Shown in pieces: positions 17,767 through 26,143 of a DNA stretch of 64,000 nt (the stretch's first letter is position 1; each line of letters begins with the position of its first letter). The notes under the pieces were generated by a model. That model saw nothing but the letters and a program-made list of their open reading frames with translations, was not told the DNA's origin and ran no database searches. The position numbers and the translations under genes are program-made. The stretch comes from Caballeronia grimmiae (lineage in GTDB: Bacteria > Pseudomonadota > Gammaproteobacteria > Burkholderiales > Burkholderiaceae), in contig NZ_JFHE01000016.1 in the NCBI RefSeq assembly GCF_000698555.1, positions 61,041-125,040 of the forward strand, in the 5' to 3' direction.

Positions 17767-20070
17767 CTACTTGGTTACTTGCCACTGCAAGACCGGATGC
17801 GACACGCCTTCGATGAACGTCCACGTTCCGCCCGGCGCGAAGTTCCACGTGGGCGCGAAGCTCGACGCCATGCCCATTTGCGCAGTCGTCAGCCCGTTCG
17901 CGACGGGGATCGGCGTGCCGGTGGCCGCGCCGACGCTTTGGCCCGACACTTCGCGATCCCAGTACACGTCCTTGGCGATGTTGCCCACGTTGGTCGACGT
18001 AATGCCGCCGACGTAGCCGGGCGGCAAGCCGGGCGAGGGCACCGCCGCGAACGATTCCTCGATCCTGCCCGAGTTGTAGTCAGTCAGCCCGCCGTCGGTG
18101 ACGCCGCCCGCGCTCGCGGTCGAATACGACTGCCTGATGATGCCGGTCGTGCCGTTCCCCGCGGCGATGCCGCCCACGTGCGCGTGCGTGCCGCCGCCGT
18201 AGTCTCCGGCCGACCACGATTGCACGATCAGCCCTGAGTTCGACAGCGCGATGCCGCCCATCGAGCCTTGCGCATACATCGACACGTTGCTCGTGGCGCG
18301 CGAAATCGTTCCCGAGTTCTCGCCGACGACGCCGCCGATCGCGCCCGCGCCGATCTCCTCGGTGCTCATCTCGCCCGAAACGTGCACGTTGGCGATCAAC
18401 CCGGCGTTGCTGCCCGCGAGCAGTCCCGCGAGCGTGGCCCACGGCGACGCATACGCATTCGTCAGAGTGACATTGCGCACGATGCCCGATGCCCCGATCG
18501 TGGCGAACATGCCGAGCGGAGGCGAGCCCGAGTCGGGCGTCGTGCTGAACGAGATGCCGTCGATGGTGTGTCCGAAGCCGTCGAACTGGCCGGTGAAGCC
18601 GGTCTTGGCGTTGAGCGCGATCGGCGTGAACGAGCCGGTCGCGGACAAGTCCTTGCCGAGCGCGTAGTTCCCACTCAGGTTCTGCGAGATGTTCTCGAGT
18701 TCGGCGACCGAATTGACGAGCTGATACGCCGTCACTTGCGTCTTCAGGCCACTGAAGGGCGCGGCGCTCCATGACGCGTTGCTGCGCAAGGTGCCGGGCG
18801 TGAACGCGCCGTTGTAATCGTAGAACGCTGCAACGACACCCGTGCTTTGCGACCAGTCGATGGTTCCCGCGTTGGTCACGCTGCCGTTGTTGTCGACGCT
18901 TTTTGCATCGGCGCGCAGGTACAGATTGCCCGCGCCGCTGTTGGAGATGGTCGTGAGCGGTCCGAGCAGAATCGAATGCCCGGCGGCGAGCACGAGCGAT
19001 GCATTGCCGGTCCATCGCAGTGTCGACAGCATGTTGATGTCGTTGTCGGCATTCACCCTCACCGACGTGCCGTTCGACAGGCTTTGCGACAGCGCCGCCG
19101 CGTTGTGAGGCCCGGCGTTCAGCTCGCTCACGCCGATGTTCCACTTCGCGGCGGTCACCGTGGTGTTTTCGAGTTCCGTGGTTTTCGCGAGGGTATCGAC
19201 GATGCCGCCCGTGCCGTCGCTGTTCTTTGCGCTGATCCTTTCGTGCTGCTGCACGTCGCCCTCACGCGCGACGAGCCATACGTGGCCATCGCGGGTGGCG
19301 GTGCCGGTTGCGCGCAGTCCCGCGTGGCGGCCTGCGAGCGCATAGACGTTTCCGTCGGCGGCTTCGAGATGAATTTGTGCGGCGCGGATAAAGCCTTTGT
19401 TCACGACATCGCCGTGCGTGCCCGGCTGCACGAAGACTTGCGTGCCGCTCGCGGAATCCTTGAGCAATATCTGGTTGCCGGTGACGAGTTCGGCCGTCCC
19501 GTTGGGCGCGCCGATATAACCTGCGTTCTCGGTGTGAGCGAGCGAGATGAGCAACACGTCGCCGCCTGTCGAACTGATCTTGCCGAGATTGACGACCGAA
19601 GCGTTGCTCGTGCCGGAGAAGGTCAGCGGTCCGCCCGCCATGAATGCGTCGTTGGGCGTATCGAGCGTGGCGGCGACGAAGCGGCCGCCGGTCGTGACGG
19701 TGCCGCCTCGTCCGATCACGACGCCTTGCGGATTGATGAGATAAAAGCTGCCGGTGGCGTTGAGCGCGCCGTCGATGGCGGAGGCGGTCGGGCCGGTGAC
19801 GCGCGAGAGCGTGGCGCCGGACCCGTTGTTGACCTTGACGCTGTTGCCCGCGCCGATGGAGAAGCTGTTCCAGTCGATAACTCCGCGCGTCGTGCCCTGG
19901 GTGATGTTCACCTGGTTGGCGGTGGAGGTGATGCTGCCTGAGCCCGCGACGAACTGGCCGTTTTGCGGCAGCGGCCCGGCGGCGAAGGCGACTGGCAGTG
20001 AGACGCCCATGATGAAAACGATCGCGGCTGGTTTTACCAGCCAGCCGTGAACAGACGACCCATTGCGCAT
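17767..20070 (-). CDS. TpsA-type exoprotein with filamentous-haemagglutinin N-terminal domain and GLUG repeats
   Basis: A 767-residue exoprotein. A signal peptide (ending near VSLPVAFA) is followed by a TPS secretion domain (about 32-280) with the marker NPQGVVIGRGG. A beta-helix part follows, and then from about 500 on a series of GLUG-type repeats (GGVVGENSGTI, GGIALSNSGLI, GGIAAGNGTTGII). It ends in a small C-terminal unit (WTFIEGVSHPVLQWQ). GLUG-repeat TpsA proteins are large surface adhesins. The start at 20070 follows GGGAGG. It converges on the TpsB gene, so the pair cannot be one operon. No Cys-rich or toxin domain is visible. Confidence 0.87.
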   Translation of the reverse strand: MRNGSSVHGWLVKPAAIVFIMGVSLPVAFAAGPLPQNGQFVAGSGSITSTANQVNITQGTTRGVIDWNSFSIGAGNSVKVNNGSGATLSRVTGPTASAIDGALNATGSFYLINPQGVVIGRGGTVTTGGRFVAATLDTPNDAFMAGGPLTFSGTSNASVVNLGKISSTGGDVLLISLAHTENAGYIGAPNGTAELVTGNQILLKDSASGTQVFVQPGTHGDVVNKGFIRAAQIHLEAADGNVYALAGRHAGLRATGTATRDGHVWLVAREGDVQQHERISAKNSDGTGGIVDTLAKTTELENTTVTAAKWNIGVSELNAGPHNAAALSQSLSNGTSVRVNADNDINMLSTLRWTGNASLVLAAGHSILLGPLTTISNSGAGNLYLRADAKSVDNNGSVTNAGTIDWSQSTGVVAAFYDYNGAFTPGTLRSNASWSAAPFSGLKTQVTAYQLVNSVAELENISQNLSGNYALGKDLSATGSFTPIALNAKTGFTGQFDGFGHTIDGISFSTTPDSGSPPLGMFATIGASGIVRNVTLTNAYASPWATLAGLLAGSNAGLIANVHVSGEMSTEEIGAGAIGGVVGENSGTISRATSNVSMYAQGSMGGIALSNSGLIVQSWSAGDYGGGTHAHVGGIAAGNGTTGIIRQSYSTASAGGVTDGGLTDYNSGRIEESFAAVPSPGLPPGYVGGITSTNVGNIAKDVYWDREVSGQSVGAATGTPIPVANGLTTAQMGMASSFAPTWNFAPGGTWTFIEGVSHPVLQWQVTK

Positions 20071-20351
20071 GACGCCTCCCGTTGCGTGGCACACCGAATC
20101 GGTGAAGTATCGAGAATATAACCTGAACGGATAAATTCAATGAGGAGTAAGAGGAGGGAAGCGCGAATGGTGAGTCGAGCGGAGTGGGATGGAAGTTGCG
20201 CAGATTACGCAAGCACGATGGTCTGCTGATGAACGCGTTGTCGATGGACGCATTTGTCGGACACTTGCAGCAATGAGGCAGACGCCAACTGGACTCTGCG
20301 TCGAACAAGCTGGCGTCTTGTTGCGGCCTGTGGTTTGCTAAGGAGTCTGTT
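20071..20351. other. Intergenic region upstream of tpsA, A/T-rich
   Basis: No gene seen. The part from 20100 to 20240 is clearly richer in A and T than its surroundings (GAATATAACC, ATAAATTCAATG) and probably carries the leftward tpsA promoter. The segment also lies just after the leftward PhoX-family stop. No convincing terminator with a T-run was found. Confidence 0.4.
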
Positions 20352-22469
20352 TCAGCTATCTGGACACTTCAATTTGCGCACGCGCAGTTCGGCGTGAAGC
20401 ACGCATGGCGAAACGTGCAGGCAAGGCGCTGCATGGCTTGAAAAAACGCAAGGATGAACATGGCCGGGCGCCGGACTTCGGACGCCCGCCAAGCCCATCT
20501 GACACTGCAGAACCTGCCCCAACCGAATCGAACTCGCATCCGCCGTCAAATACCCCACCGCCGCGCCATACCGGTCCTTATAGTTTGCGCGCACCAGCGG
20601 ATCGAGCGTCGCCTGCACCTTGGCGTGGACGCTGCCCCAATCGCCCGCGTGCTGGAAGTTGCTCATGATGTAGGTCCAGCCATTGATCTCGTCGACGGCA
20701 TGCAGCCCCGTCGATTCCGCGCCCGCCGGCGCCGAAAGAATGCGCGACAGCGTCTTGGTATCGACGTTATACGCCCACAGGAAGTTGTTGACGTGCATGC
20801 TGCTGTCCTCGCCGATAAACAGCGTGCGCAGCTTCTCCGAAAACTTGATGTTGTCGGGATTGGCGATCTTCTCCGGATTGGCCGTATTGCCGAGCGCATC
20901 GGCGGCCATGTCCTCGCCGACGAGCGCAGCCGGCGCGCTCATGTCCACCGGCACCCATTCGCTGTCGATCGCCGCGCCCGTCAGATCGCGCTGGCCGCTC
21001 TTCATGTTCAGCGCATACACGGCGCCCGAGTTGATCGCGCGGTCGACGGCGATATCCACGTTATGCGCATTGCCCTTGACCATCGACGATACGATCTGCG
21101 ACATCGCCGTGTACAGCACCTTGTCCTTCGCGTTGACCGTCGTGCCTTCCAGCTTCGTGAAGCCGAGACTCGCACCGCGCAGCGCCGCATACCGATGCGT
21201 TTCCAGAAACGCCGCCGCCTTCTCCATGCCCGGCTTGATGCGAATCCAGTTGTACTTGCCGCTGTAGTGGATGCGCGTGTAGCTCGCGTCGCTCGGCGGA
21301 TTCTTCTCGTCGGTGACGATGTCCATGATGTCCGCGATCGTCAGCGTGTTGGCGAGCGCCTCGATCTCATCGCTCGTGGCGTGGCCGAGATTGAGCCACG
21401 TCAGCGTCGCCGAGCCCGCGCCCGCCGATGAAGTCTGCGTCCACTTCGCCACGTACAGCGTGCCGGCCGAGAGGTCCGCTTGCTTGTCCGCGACGAACAT
21501 GAAGAGGCCGCCGTTCGTGGCGTCGTCGCCCATCAGCACGGTGCGCTTGTCGGGCATCACCTGAATCAGTTCGTGCGAGATGCGTCCAAGACAGTAGTGC
21601 TTTTTGATGGTGCCCGTGCCGTCCGGATGCACCGTCACTTCGGGAAGATGCCCATAGTGATACGCGCGGGCTTTCGCCGCATCGCCGTAAAGATTCTGGC
21701 TGTAGGCCTTGAACTGCGTGTTGGTCGCGAGCGTGGCCGCATCCGGCTCGTACTCTTCGCTCGACAAGTGCGTGTTCCAGGGCGACAGGCTCGCCCCGCA
21801 CGTGATCCAGAGACCGTTGGCCTTCGATGTATCGACGTTCGCGTAGCTCGCGAGCGAGAGCTTGCCCGTCGACGGGTCCTGATCGAGCGTCAGCACGGCG
21901 ATTGGCGATGGCAGCCTGCCGTACATGTCCTCGCTCGCACGGTCGCGCGTGGTGTATTCGAACTGCACGACCGCGAACACCGCGTTGCCCTTGACGCCCT
22001 TGACCGTCGGGTTGTCGAGCCGGATGAGCGACGTCCCGTCCGGGCAATCCGAGAAGAACTGGCGCTCGCTGCCCGCCACCGAACGGTCGATGATCGGCTG
22101 ATTGCCGATGTCGAAATATCCGCCCGCGACGATGCTGCCGCCCGCGGTGTTGGGCACCACGTCGCCCGTGACGAAGAACGGCTGATACGCGAGCTTGTAG
22201 CTGCGCGTGCTGCCATCGGCGAAGCTGGCCGTCATCGTCGATGCGACCGTGGTCGTCGCCATCGCATTGGGATTCGCAAGCGACGGCGCGGCCATGCTGC
22301 CGAACGAAGCCATCGTGAACGCGGCTGCTGCTGCCGGCGCCGGCGTGGTGACGTCGCTGCCGCCACACGCGGCGAGCAGCGACGTGGATGCGAGGCCGAG
22401 CGGCAGCATCGGTGCGCCAGCAAGAATCTTCAGGGCTTTGCGACGGGAGAGGTCGTGGGGCTGCGCCAT
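20352..22469 (-). CDS. PhoX-family (DUF839) phosphatase, Tat-type lipoprotein
   Basis: A 705-residue exported protein. The N-terminus has the twin-arginine motif SRRKALK and a lipobox (SLLAAC), so it is probably exported folded by Tat and lipidated. The body matches PhoX/DUF839 proteins: THLSSEEYEPD (acidic metal ligands), YCLGRISHE (ligand Cys and nearby residues) and GEDSSMHVNNFLWAYN. Family phosphatases use an iron-calcium cofactor to release phosphate from organic esters; this one is untested. The last ~50 residues after YLTADASSIRLGQ are rich in Cys, His and Pro and look unlike the family (see findings). Start at 22469. Confidence 0.82.
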   Translation of the reverse strand: MAQPHDLSRRKALKILAGAPMLPLGLASTSLLAACGGSDVTTPAPAAAAAFTMASFGSMAAPSLANPNAMATTTVASTMTASFADGSTRSYKLAYQPFFVTGDVVPNTAGGSIVAGGYFDIGNQPIIDRSVAGSERQFFSDCPDGTSLIRLDNPTVKGVKGNAVFAVVQFEYTTRDRASEDMYGRLPSPIAVLTLDQDPSTGKLSLASYANVDTSKANGLWITCGASLSPWNTHLSSEEYEPDAATLATNTQFKAYSQNLYGDAAKARAYHYGHLPEVTVHPDGTGTIKKHYCLGRISHELIQVMPDKRTVLMGDDATNGGLFMFVADKQADLSAGTLYVAKWTQTSSAGAGSATLTWLNLGHATSDEIEALANTLTIADIMDIVTDEKNPPSDASYTRIHYSGKYNWIRIKPGMEKAAAFLETHRYAALRGASLGFTKLEGTTVNAKDKVLYTAMSQIVSSMVKGNAHNVDIAVDRAINSGAVYALNMKSGQRDLTGAAIDSEWVPVDMSAPAALVGEDMAADALGNTANPEKIANPDNIKFSEKLRTLFIGEDSSMHVNNFLWAYNVDTKTLSRILSAPAGAESTGLHAVDEINGWTYIMSNFQHAGDWGSVHAKVQATLDPLVRANYKDRYGAAVGYLTADASSIRLGQVLQCQMGLAGVRSPAPGHVHPCVFSSHAAPCLHVSPCVLHAELRVRKLKCPDS

Positions 22470-22624
22470 GTGCGGATTCAATCCTTGTTGTGGGTTGTCC
22501 CCGGCGAATCGGGTTGGTGTCCGCGAGCCTGTGCGACTCGCGGTTGCCGGATGACGCAACACTGTAGGAAATGAATGTGAAATGCGTTTGACAGCGCGTT
22601 GTAATTTCTCCCGACGTCTCTCCG

Positions 22625-23404
22625 TTACTCCATTCCGGGACCGGACTCGACAGCGAGCAGGTTCAGCACGATGAAGATCGCCGGCTGATTGTCGGCGCTG
22701 ATCGCGATGCCCAGCGTCGCGCTGATCCATCGGCCGATCTTCGTGGCCGCGAAGTCGTCGCTTTGCGCTGACTTCTTGACCGTCACGCCGAGCTTCACCG
22801 CGCGATAGTGATACGACGGAATATGATGCCGCGCCGCGACGCCCGACAGTCCGCCCTTGCCGCCCGACGACCATCCGAGCGTGCCGGCCAGCACGAGCCG
22901 CTCGTACTTGTCGAGGCCATCGACGAAATCGCGCGCAAGCAGCCGCACGCGCGCCTCGCTCAGCCCGTATTGCACGAGCACCGATTCGACCGGATCGGCG
23001 ACCGCATGCGCGTGCTCGTCGACTTGCTGGCCGATGCCGTCCAGTTCGATCGACACGTCGCGCTGATAACTCGCGCTGCGCAGGCAATCGATCAGGAAGC
23101 GCCTGAAATAGGCGCATACGGCATAGCGGGTGGATGGCGCGCTCTGTTCGCCCGAATGCGATTCCGTGTGCCCCGGTTCGAGCCTCAACACCTTCGAATA
23201 GATGAACTGCGCGATCAGCTCTTCCTTGTCTTCTCTCAGCGACTGCAATTCGGGCGGATGGTAGCTGCGCAACGCGCTTTTCACGAGCGTATAGATGGAA
23301 ACCATTTCGTCGTGCGACAGATGCGTTCTGCGCCGCCAGAGCGCGGCCAACGTCGATACAGGACCGGCGTCCGCCGCGGCGTTCATCGTCAAGGTATCCA
23401 TCAT
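22625..23404 (-). CDS. Hypothetical protein with weak sigma-factor-like features
   Basis: A 259-residue soluble protein that I cannot name. Residues about 60-115 (DKEELIAQFIYSKVLRLEPG ... YFRRFLIDCLRSA) recall region 2 of group IV sigma factors. Residues about 165-205 contain a possible helix-turn-helix (LSGVAARHHIPSYHYRAVKL) where region 4 would be. It lies 155 bases upstream of the PhoX-family gene on the same strand and is divergent from a histidine kinase. A role in transcription control is possible from these weak likenesses only. Confidence 0.5.
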   Translation of the reverse strand: MMDTLTMNAAADAGPVSTLAALWRRRTHLSHDEMVSIYTLVKSALRSYHPPELQSLREDKEELIAQFIYSKVLRLEPGHTESHSGEQSAPSTRYAVCAYFRRFLIDCLRSASYQRDVSIELDGIGQQVDEHAHAVADPVESVLVQYGLSEARVRLLARDFVDGLDKYERLVLAGTLGWSSGGKGGLSGVAARHHIPSYHYRAVKLGVTVKKSAQSDDFAATKIGRWISATLGIAISADNQPAIFIVLNLLAVESGPGME

Positions 23405-23574
23405 GTCCCCCCATATCGGTGGCTACGCGAGGAGTATGGTTTTTTCGTACCGATCGTCCAATATGGATTAAGTGATAGCCGTCGCCTAAACCCTCGGGTA
23501 AACCGGTCGAGCACGGAGACTTCCGCCGCTTGCCGCCGCTACCGAGCGTTGCGCCGCGACAAGGGGATGACAGC

Positions 23575-25350
23575 ATGCATGGCGATCGTGAGCAGAATGA
23601 GATCGATACCGATCTCGCGAATACGCTGTACGCCGCGGATCCCGTTGCCTTCGTCGCACACGGCTGCGCACTCGTCCTTCTGAGCGCCATCTATTTGACC
23701 GGCGATGTGGACGGGCGAATGGCCCTTGTCTGCATGTCTGTCTATGGCATCGCGAACGTCGCGGCGCTGTGCCTGTGGGCATGGCGTCGTCGTCGTCCGT
23801 TCGCGCTCGATGCGCGTGACTGGGTCCGCCTGCATGCGCTCGTAAACGCCGTCCTTTATGGTGGAGCCGGTCTGTCGATATGGTTGGCATCGCAGATTGA
23901 TTCCAGCGATGCCGTCGCCGTTCATATCGTCCTCATCGTGGCGTTGGCCGGGCTTGCCTATGCGTCGAACTTCCTGTGCTCGATGAACCTGTGCGCGGCT
24001 GTCGCGGCGCTGATGACGCCGGCCATCGCCATGCATCTCGTGGAGCCCGCGCATGGCCTTGTCACGACGGGCCTGCTGCTCGCGGTGTTCGGCGTCGCGC
24101 TGTGCCTCGTGGCGGCGCAGTGTCGGCGGCGTCACCGGTGCATCGTTGCGGCGCTCGTCGACCAGCAAAGGCTCGCCGAAACCATCACGCGCCAGAAGTG
24201 CCTGATCGAAGACGCGAGCCGCGCGAAGACACGCTTCTTCGCCGCCGCAAGTCACGACCTCAGGCAGCCGCTTCATGCAATCGGCCTGCTCGCACAAGCG
24301 TTATGCGAGCGCGGCGCGAAGCCCGAGGAGCGCGATGAAACCGCCCGCAACATCATCGCAAATGTCGAGGCGTTGAATCATCTATTCAATCAGGTGCTCG
24401 ATCTGGCGCGCATCGAGAGCGGCGTCACGCAGGTCATTCCGCAGCACTTTCACTTGTCCGAACTGCTCGCGCGCATCGACAAGCAGTTCCGTCCTGCCGC
24501 CGCCGCGAAAGGGCTGGCGTTCCGCATCGCGCCCACCGCGTGTATCGCGAAGACCGATCCTGTCCTGCTCGAACGCATCCTGATCAATCTCGTATCCAAC
24601 GCAGTGCGTTACACGGAGCGCGGCGCGATCTGGATCGGCGTGCGGCATGGCACCGATCCCGAGCGTTGCCATATCGAAGTGCGCGACTCGGGCATCGGCA
24701 TCGCGCCGCACGAACACGAGCTGGTATTCGAAGAGTTCTATCAGGTGCCGCTGCCGCAGCATGCGATGCGGCAGGGCCACGGACTCGGCCTGTCGACGGT
24801 GCGCCGCCTGATTCGCCTGCTCGGCGACGAACTCGCGCTGCGCTCGGACCTCGGGCGCGGCACCACCGTGCGCGTTCCCGTGAAACTGGGCGAAGCAAGC
24901 CTGATCACCGCGAGCCTGACTGCGCCGCCTTCCGTGGGCGCGCTGATCGAAGGCCGCCATATCCTGTGCGTCGACGACGACCCCGCCAATCTCGATGCCC
25001 TCAGCACGCTGCTCACGCGCTGGGGCTGCATCGTGCGCGGCTGCCGCGACGAACTCTCGGCGGTGCGCGCAATCGCCGAGGGCTTCGTGCCGGACGCGTT
25101 CTTGTGCGACTACCAGATCGGCCGCCATCAGACGGGCGTCGACGCGATCAGCGCGGTGCGCGAAACGCTGCGGCGGCGCGGTCACAATCAGCTTGCGTGC
25201 GTGATGATTACCGGCGACATGGCGTCGCCCGAGCTGTCCGCGCTCGCCGCCGATGGCGTGCCCGTCCTGCGCAAGCCGGTGACGCCGACGCGCCTGCGCC
25301 GCACGCTCGATCTGCTGCTGCAGGAAAGCGGCCAGGACGAGGCGGCGTGA
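23575..25350 (+). CDS. Hybrid sensor histidine kinase with C-terminal receiver domain
   Basis: A 591-residue membrane kinase. About five or six hydrophobic helices fill residues 30-185 and there is no large periplasmic loop. A HisKA domain follows with the phosphorylated His227 in ASHDLRQPLHAIGLL, then a HATPase domain (NLVSNAVRYTERG, RDSGIGIAPHE, GHGLGLSTVRRL). A receiver from about 460 to 585 has the acidic pair in CVDDDP and the acceptor Asp in LCDYQIG. The start at 23575 has AGGGG eight bases upstream; a TTG at 23530 is a weaker option. The adjacent convergent LuxR regulator is the likely partner. The signal is unknown. Confidence 0.88.
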   Translation: MHGDREQNEIDTDLANTLYAADPVAFVAHGCALVLLSAIYLTGDVDGRMALVCMSVYGIANVAALCLWAWRRRRPFALDARDWVRLHALVNAVLYGGAGLSIWLASQIDSSDAVAVHIVLIVALAGLAYASNFLCSMNLCAAVAALMTPAIAMHLVEPAHGLVTTGLLLAVFGVALCLVAAQCRRRHRCIVAALVDQQRLAETITRQKCLIEDASRAKTRFFAAASHDLRQPLHAIGLLAQALCERGAKPEERDETARNIIANVEALNHLFNQVLDLARIESGVTQVIPQHFHLSELLARIDKQFRPAAAAKGLAFRIAPTACIAKTDPVLLERILINLVSNAVRYTERGAIWIGVRHGTDPERCHIEVRDSGIGIAPHEHELVFEEFYQVPLPQHAMRQGHGLGLSTVRRLIRLLGDELALRSDLGRGTTVRVPVKLGEASLITASLTAPPSVGALIEGRHILCVDDDPANLDALSTLLTRWGCIVRGCRDELSAVRAIAEGFVPDAFLCDYQIGRHQTGVDAISAVRETLRRRGHNQLACVMITGDMASPELSALAADGVPVLRKPVTPTRLRRTLDLLLQESGQDEAA

Positions 25351-25376
25351 CGGCGCGTGGCGTCGATGCACGCCGC
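25342..25376. terminator. Possible shared terminator hairpin between convergent kinase and regulator genes
   Basis: GCGGCGTG at 25342-25349 and CACGCCGC at 25369-25376 form a perfect eight-pair stem with a 19-base loop across the 28-base gap between the two convergent stops. There is no T-run on either side, so it would be an atypical terminator. Confidence 0.25.
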
Positions 25377-25378
25377 GC

Positions 25379-26083
25379 TCAGAGTTCGCGCCCGGCCTGC
25401 AGCCAGCCGTTGATGACCGCGATCGCGGAGGAGCGGTTATGCACGCCGAGCGCCCGAAAAATGACCGACAGATGGACTTTCACCGTGCCTTCGGCCACTT
25501 GCAGTTCGCGGGCGATCATCTTGTTCGTGCAACCCTGGTGGACGAGCCGCATGATTTCGCGCTGGCGTGGCGACAGGTTTTCCATCAGATGCAGATGATG
25601 CGGCGCAAGCGTGACGGCGGGACCGCTGCAGGACGTGTTCGGCGAAGGGGCAGCCGTGCGCGGTGGCGCAACACGCGATCCGCCGATGAGGCTCAGCGCC
25701 TCGATCGGCACGTACGCGCCGCCGGAAAGCACGAGTTCGATCGCCTTGAGCATCACGTTGGCCGGCTCGCGCTTGGGCACGAAGCCGAGCGCGCCCGCGG
25801 CGAGCACGGCGCGCATCTCGTCGACGGATTCTTCCGCCGACAGCACCACGAGTGGCAGCGCGGGATTCGCCTTCAGCAGAGCCGTCAGCGACGACGCGCC
25901 CGCCATGCCCGACATGTGCAGATCGACGATCGCGAGATCGTGATTCGCTTCCGGCCGTGCGGCGGCGGCGAGCGTGTCCCAGCTATCGGCATCGTCGAAT
26001 TGCGCGTCGGGATCGATTCCGCGCAGCAGCGACTTGACAGCCTGACGGATCAGTTCGTGGTCGTCGGCGACGAGGAACCTCAT
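25379..26083 (-). CDS. LuxR/NarL-family response regulator
   Basis: A 234-residue two-domain regulator. The receiver (1-120) has the acidic pair DD at 7-8, phospho-acceptor Asp54 in AIVDLHMSGM and the conserved Lys in GFVPKREP. The C-terminal LuxR helix-turn-helix (about 168-228) reads LSPRQREIMRLVHQGCTNKM. It converges on the hybrid kinase gene and is probably one end of that phosphorelay. The linker (about 135-165) is Pro/Ser-rich. Targets are unknown. Confidence 0.9.
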   Translation of the reverse strand: MRFLVADDHELIRQAVKSLLRGIDPDAQFDDADSWDTLAAAARPEANHDLAIVDLHMSGMAGASSLTALLKANPALPLVVLSAEESVDEMRAVLAAGALGFVPKREPANVMLKAIELVLSGGAYVPIEALSLIGGSRVAPPRTAAPSPNTSCSGPAVTLAPHHLHLMENLSPRQREIMRLVHQGCTNKMIARELQVAEGTVKVHLSVIFRALGVHNRSSAIAVINGWLQAGREL

Positions 26084-26143
26084 GCTGTCTCCCGGCTCGG
26101 ATGGCGTGACGCGCGGTGAATTGCGTGCGCGTCACCGCATCAT

